Source: Clostridia bacterium (lineage in GTDB: Bacteria > Bacillota > Clostridia > Christensenellales > Borkfalkiaceae). Taken from it: 6,091 nt of DNA. Below are positions 5,728-6,091 of this stretch, one piece after another. The stretch spans positions 1 through 6,091 of the forward strand of contig JAGCLN010000102.1 in NCBI GenBank assembly GCA_017646945.1. The letters are read 5' to 3'. Positions within the stretch are counted from its first letter, which is position 1, and every line of letters starts with the position of its first letter. The position numbers were made by a program, and so were the translations under genes. The notes under the pieces are model-generated. The model was not told the DNA's origin. It was given only the letters and a program-made list of their open reading frames with translations, and did no database searches.

Positions 5728-6091
5728 AATTTTTGACTTATCAAAAACAAAAAACTCATTATTTGTCCCATGATAAACCACAAGCAAGTTGCCGTCTTTA
5801 TCAACAACTTTACTGTTTTTGAAATACTCTTGCTTGTTGTGATAAAGGTGTATTTCCGTCAGAGTCTTTTAGAGAGAATTTAATTCCTTGCTTATTTCTA
5901 CTGCCCTTCCCACTATCTCGTCCTGTCTCGATTGCACTTGTGCTTCTGGCATTTCCTTTTTGAGCCATTTGAGAAACTTGTATATCTGCTCGTCCGTTTT
6001 GAGTCTTAACGCTATCAACACTTTGTTCTCTTCTGCCATTTTCATAGTTGCCAATACCTTCATCAATGCTTCTTCCATAATCAATGTTACC
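5728..6091 (-). pseudogene. frameshifted, truncated polyvalent protein with ADP-ribosyltransferase-like domain
   Basis: From the right edge one minus-strand frame (first codon 6091-6089) is open to a TAA at 5812-5810. It gives 93 residues: a hydrophilic Gly/Arg/Ser/Asn/Gln-rich linker (for example ETGRDSGKGSRNKQ) ending in QGIKFSLKDSDGNTPLSQQ. The natural continuation, QEYFKNSK then VVDKDGNLLVVYHGT and FFVFDKSKI, is found in the next frame. Dropping the single base at 5833 joins them as SQQQEYFKNSK. This order (KYSLKDSDG linker, EYFKDSKVVD, VVYHGT, FDKSKI) is, from memory, typical of ADP-ribosyltransferase-like domains near the C-terminus of large phage and conjugative-element polyvalent or MuF-type proteins. 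H and G of YHGT belong to the NAD-binding start of such domains. Recognisable similarity stops near 5728, so most of the domain is missing. No slippery heptamer is seen at the shift, so decay is likelier than programmed frameshifting. Confidence 0.75.

Noticed and set aside
5869..6084. A 71-residue minus-strand reading frame from a TTG, charged and helix-like.
   Set aside because: It overlaps, out of frame, the linker and KFSLKDSDG sequence of the polyvalent protein remnant; it has no convincing ribosome binding site.

Overview
The window reads as chromosome of a low-to-medium GC Bacillota, probably an uncultured gut or rumen Clostridia. The grounds are a canonical T-box leader, strong AAGGAG-type ribosome binding sites, textbook TTGACA/TTTACA-17-TATAAT promoters, and the types of carbohydrate genes present. 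No ribosomal RNA or marker gene is present to fix the taxon.

Left edge (1-434): a complete T-box riboswitch on the minus strand, with promoter, Stem I, antiterminator and a perfect 11-bp terminator. It points to a gene outside the window; the best specifier reading is CUA (leucine). Between its terminator and the window edge lie about 86 bases of hairpin-rich DNA that I cannot assign.

Centre (435-4761): a divergent carbohydrate cluster. Leftward runs a two-gene operon, a GH130 beta-mannoside phosphorylase/hydrolase followed 3 bases later by a HAD-family phosphatase. Rightward runs an SGNH/GDSL esterase-like protein followed by a short-chain dehydrogenase (SDR) that carries an insertion, closed by a strong terminator. 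The two promoters face away from each other across about 200 bases, and an inverted repeat resembling a LacI-family operator sits beside the rightward -35 box. A plausible joint role, by inference only, is intracellular breakdown of an acylated mannoside: de-acylation (SGNH), phosphorolysis or hydrolysis (GH130), sugar-phosphate handling (HAD) and sugar or polyol oxidation/reduction (SDR). None of these proteins has a visible signal peptide.

Right (4794-5695): a second SDR gene with its own promoter and terminator. It has an unusually long FabI-like loop in the nucleotide-binding motif.

Right edge (5728-6091): on the minus strand, the frameshifted and truncated remnant of a mobile-element polyvalent protein. 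A hydrophilic linker leads into the start of an ADP-ribosyltransferase-like domain (KFSLKDSDGNT ... VVYHGT). The longest start-to-stop reading in this stretch lies in another frame and is misleading. This edge is probably the scar of an integrated element.
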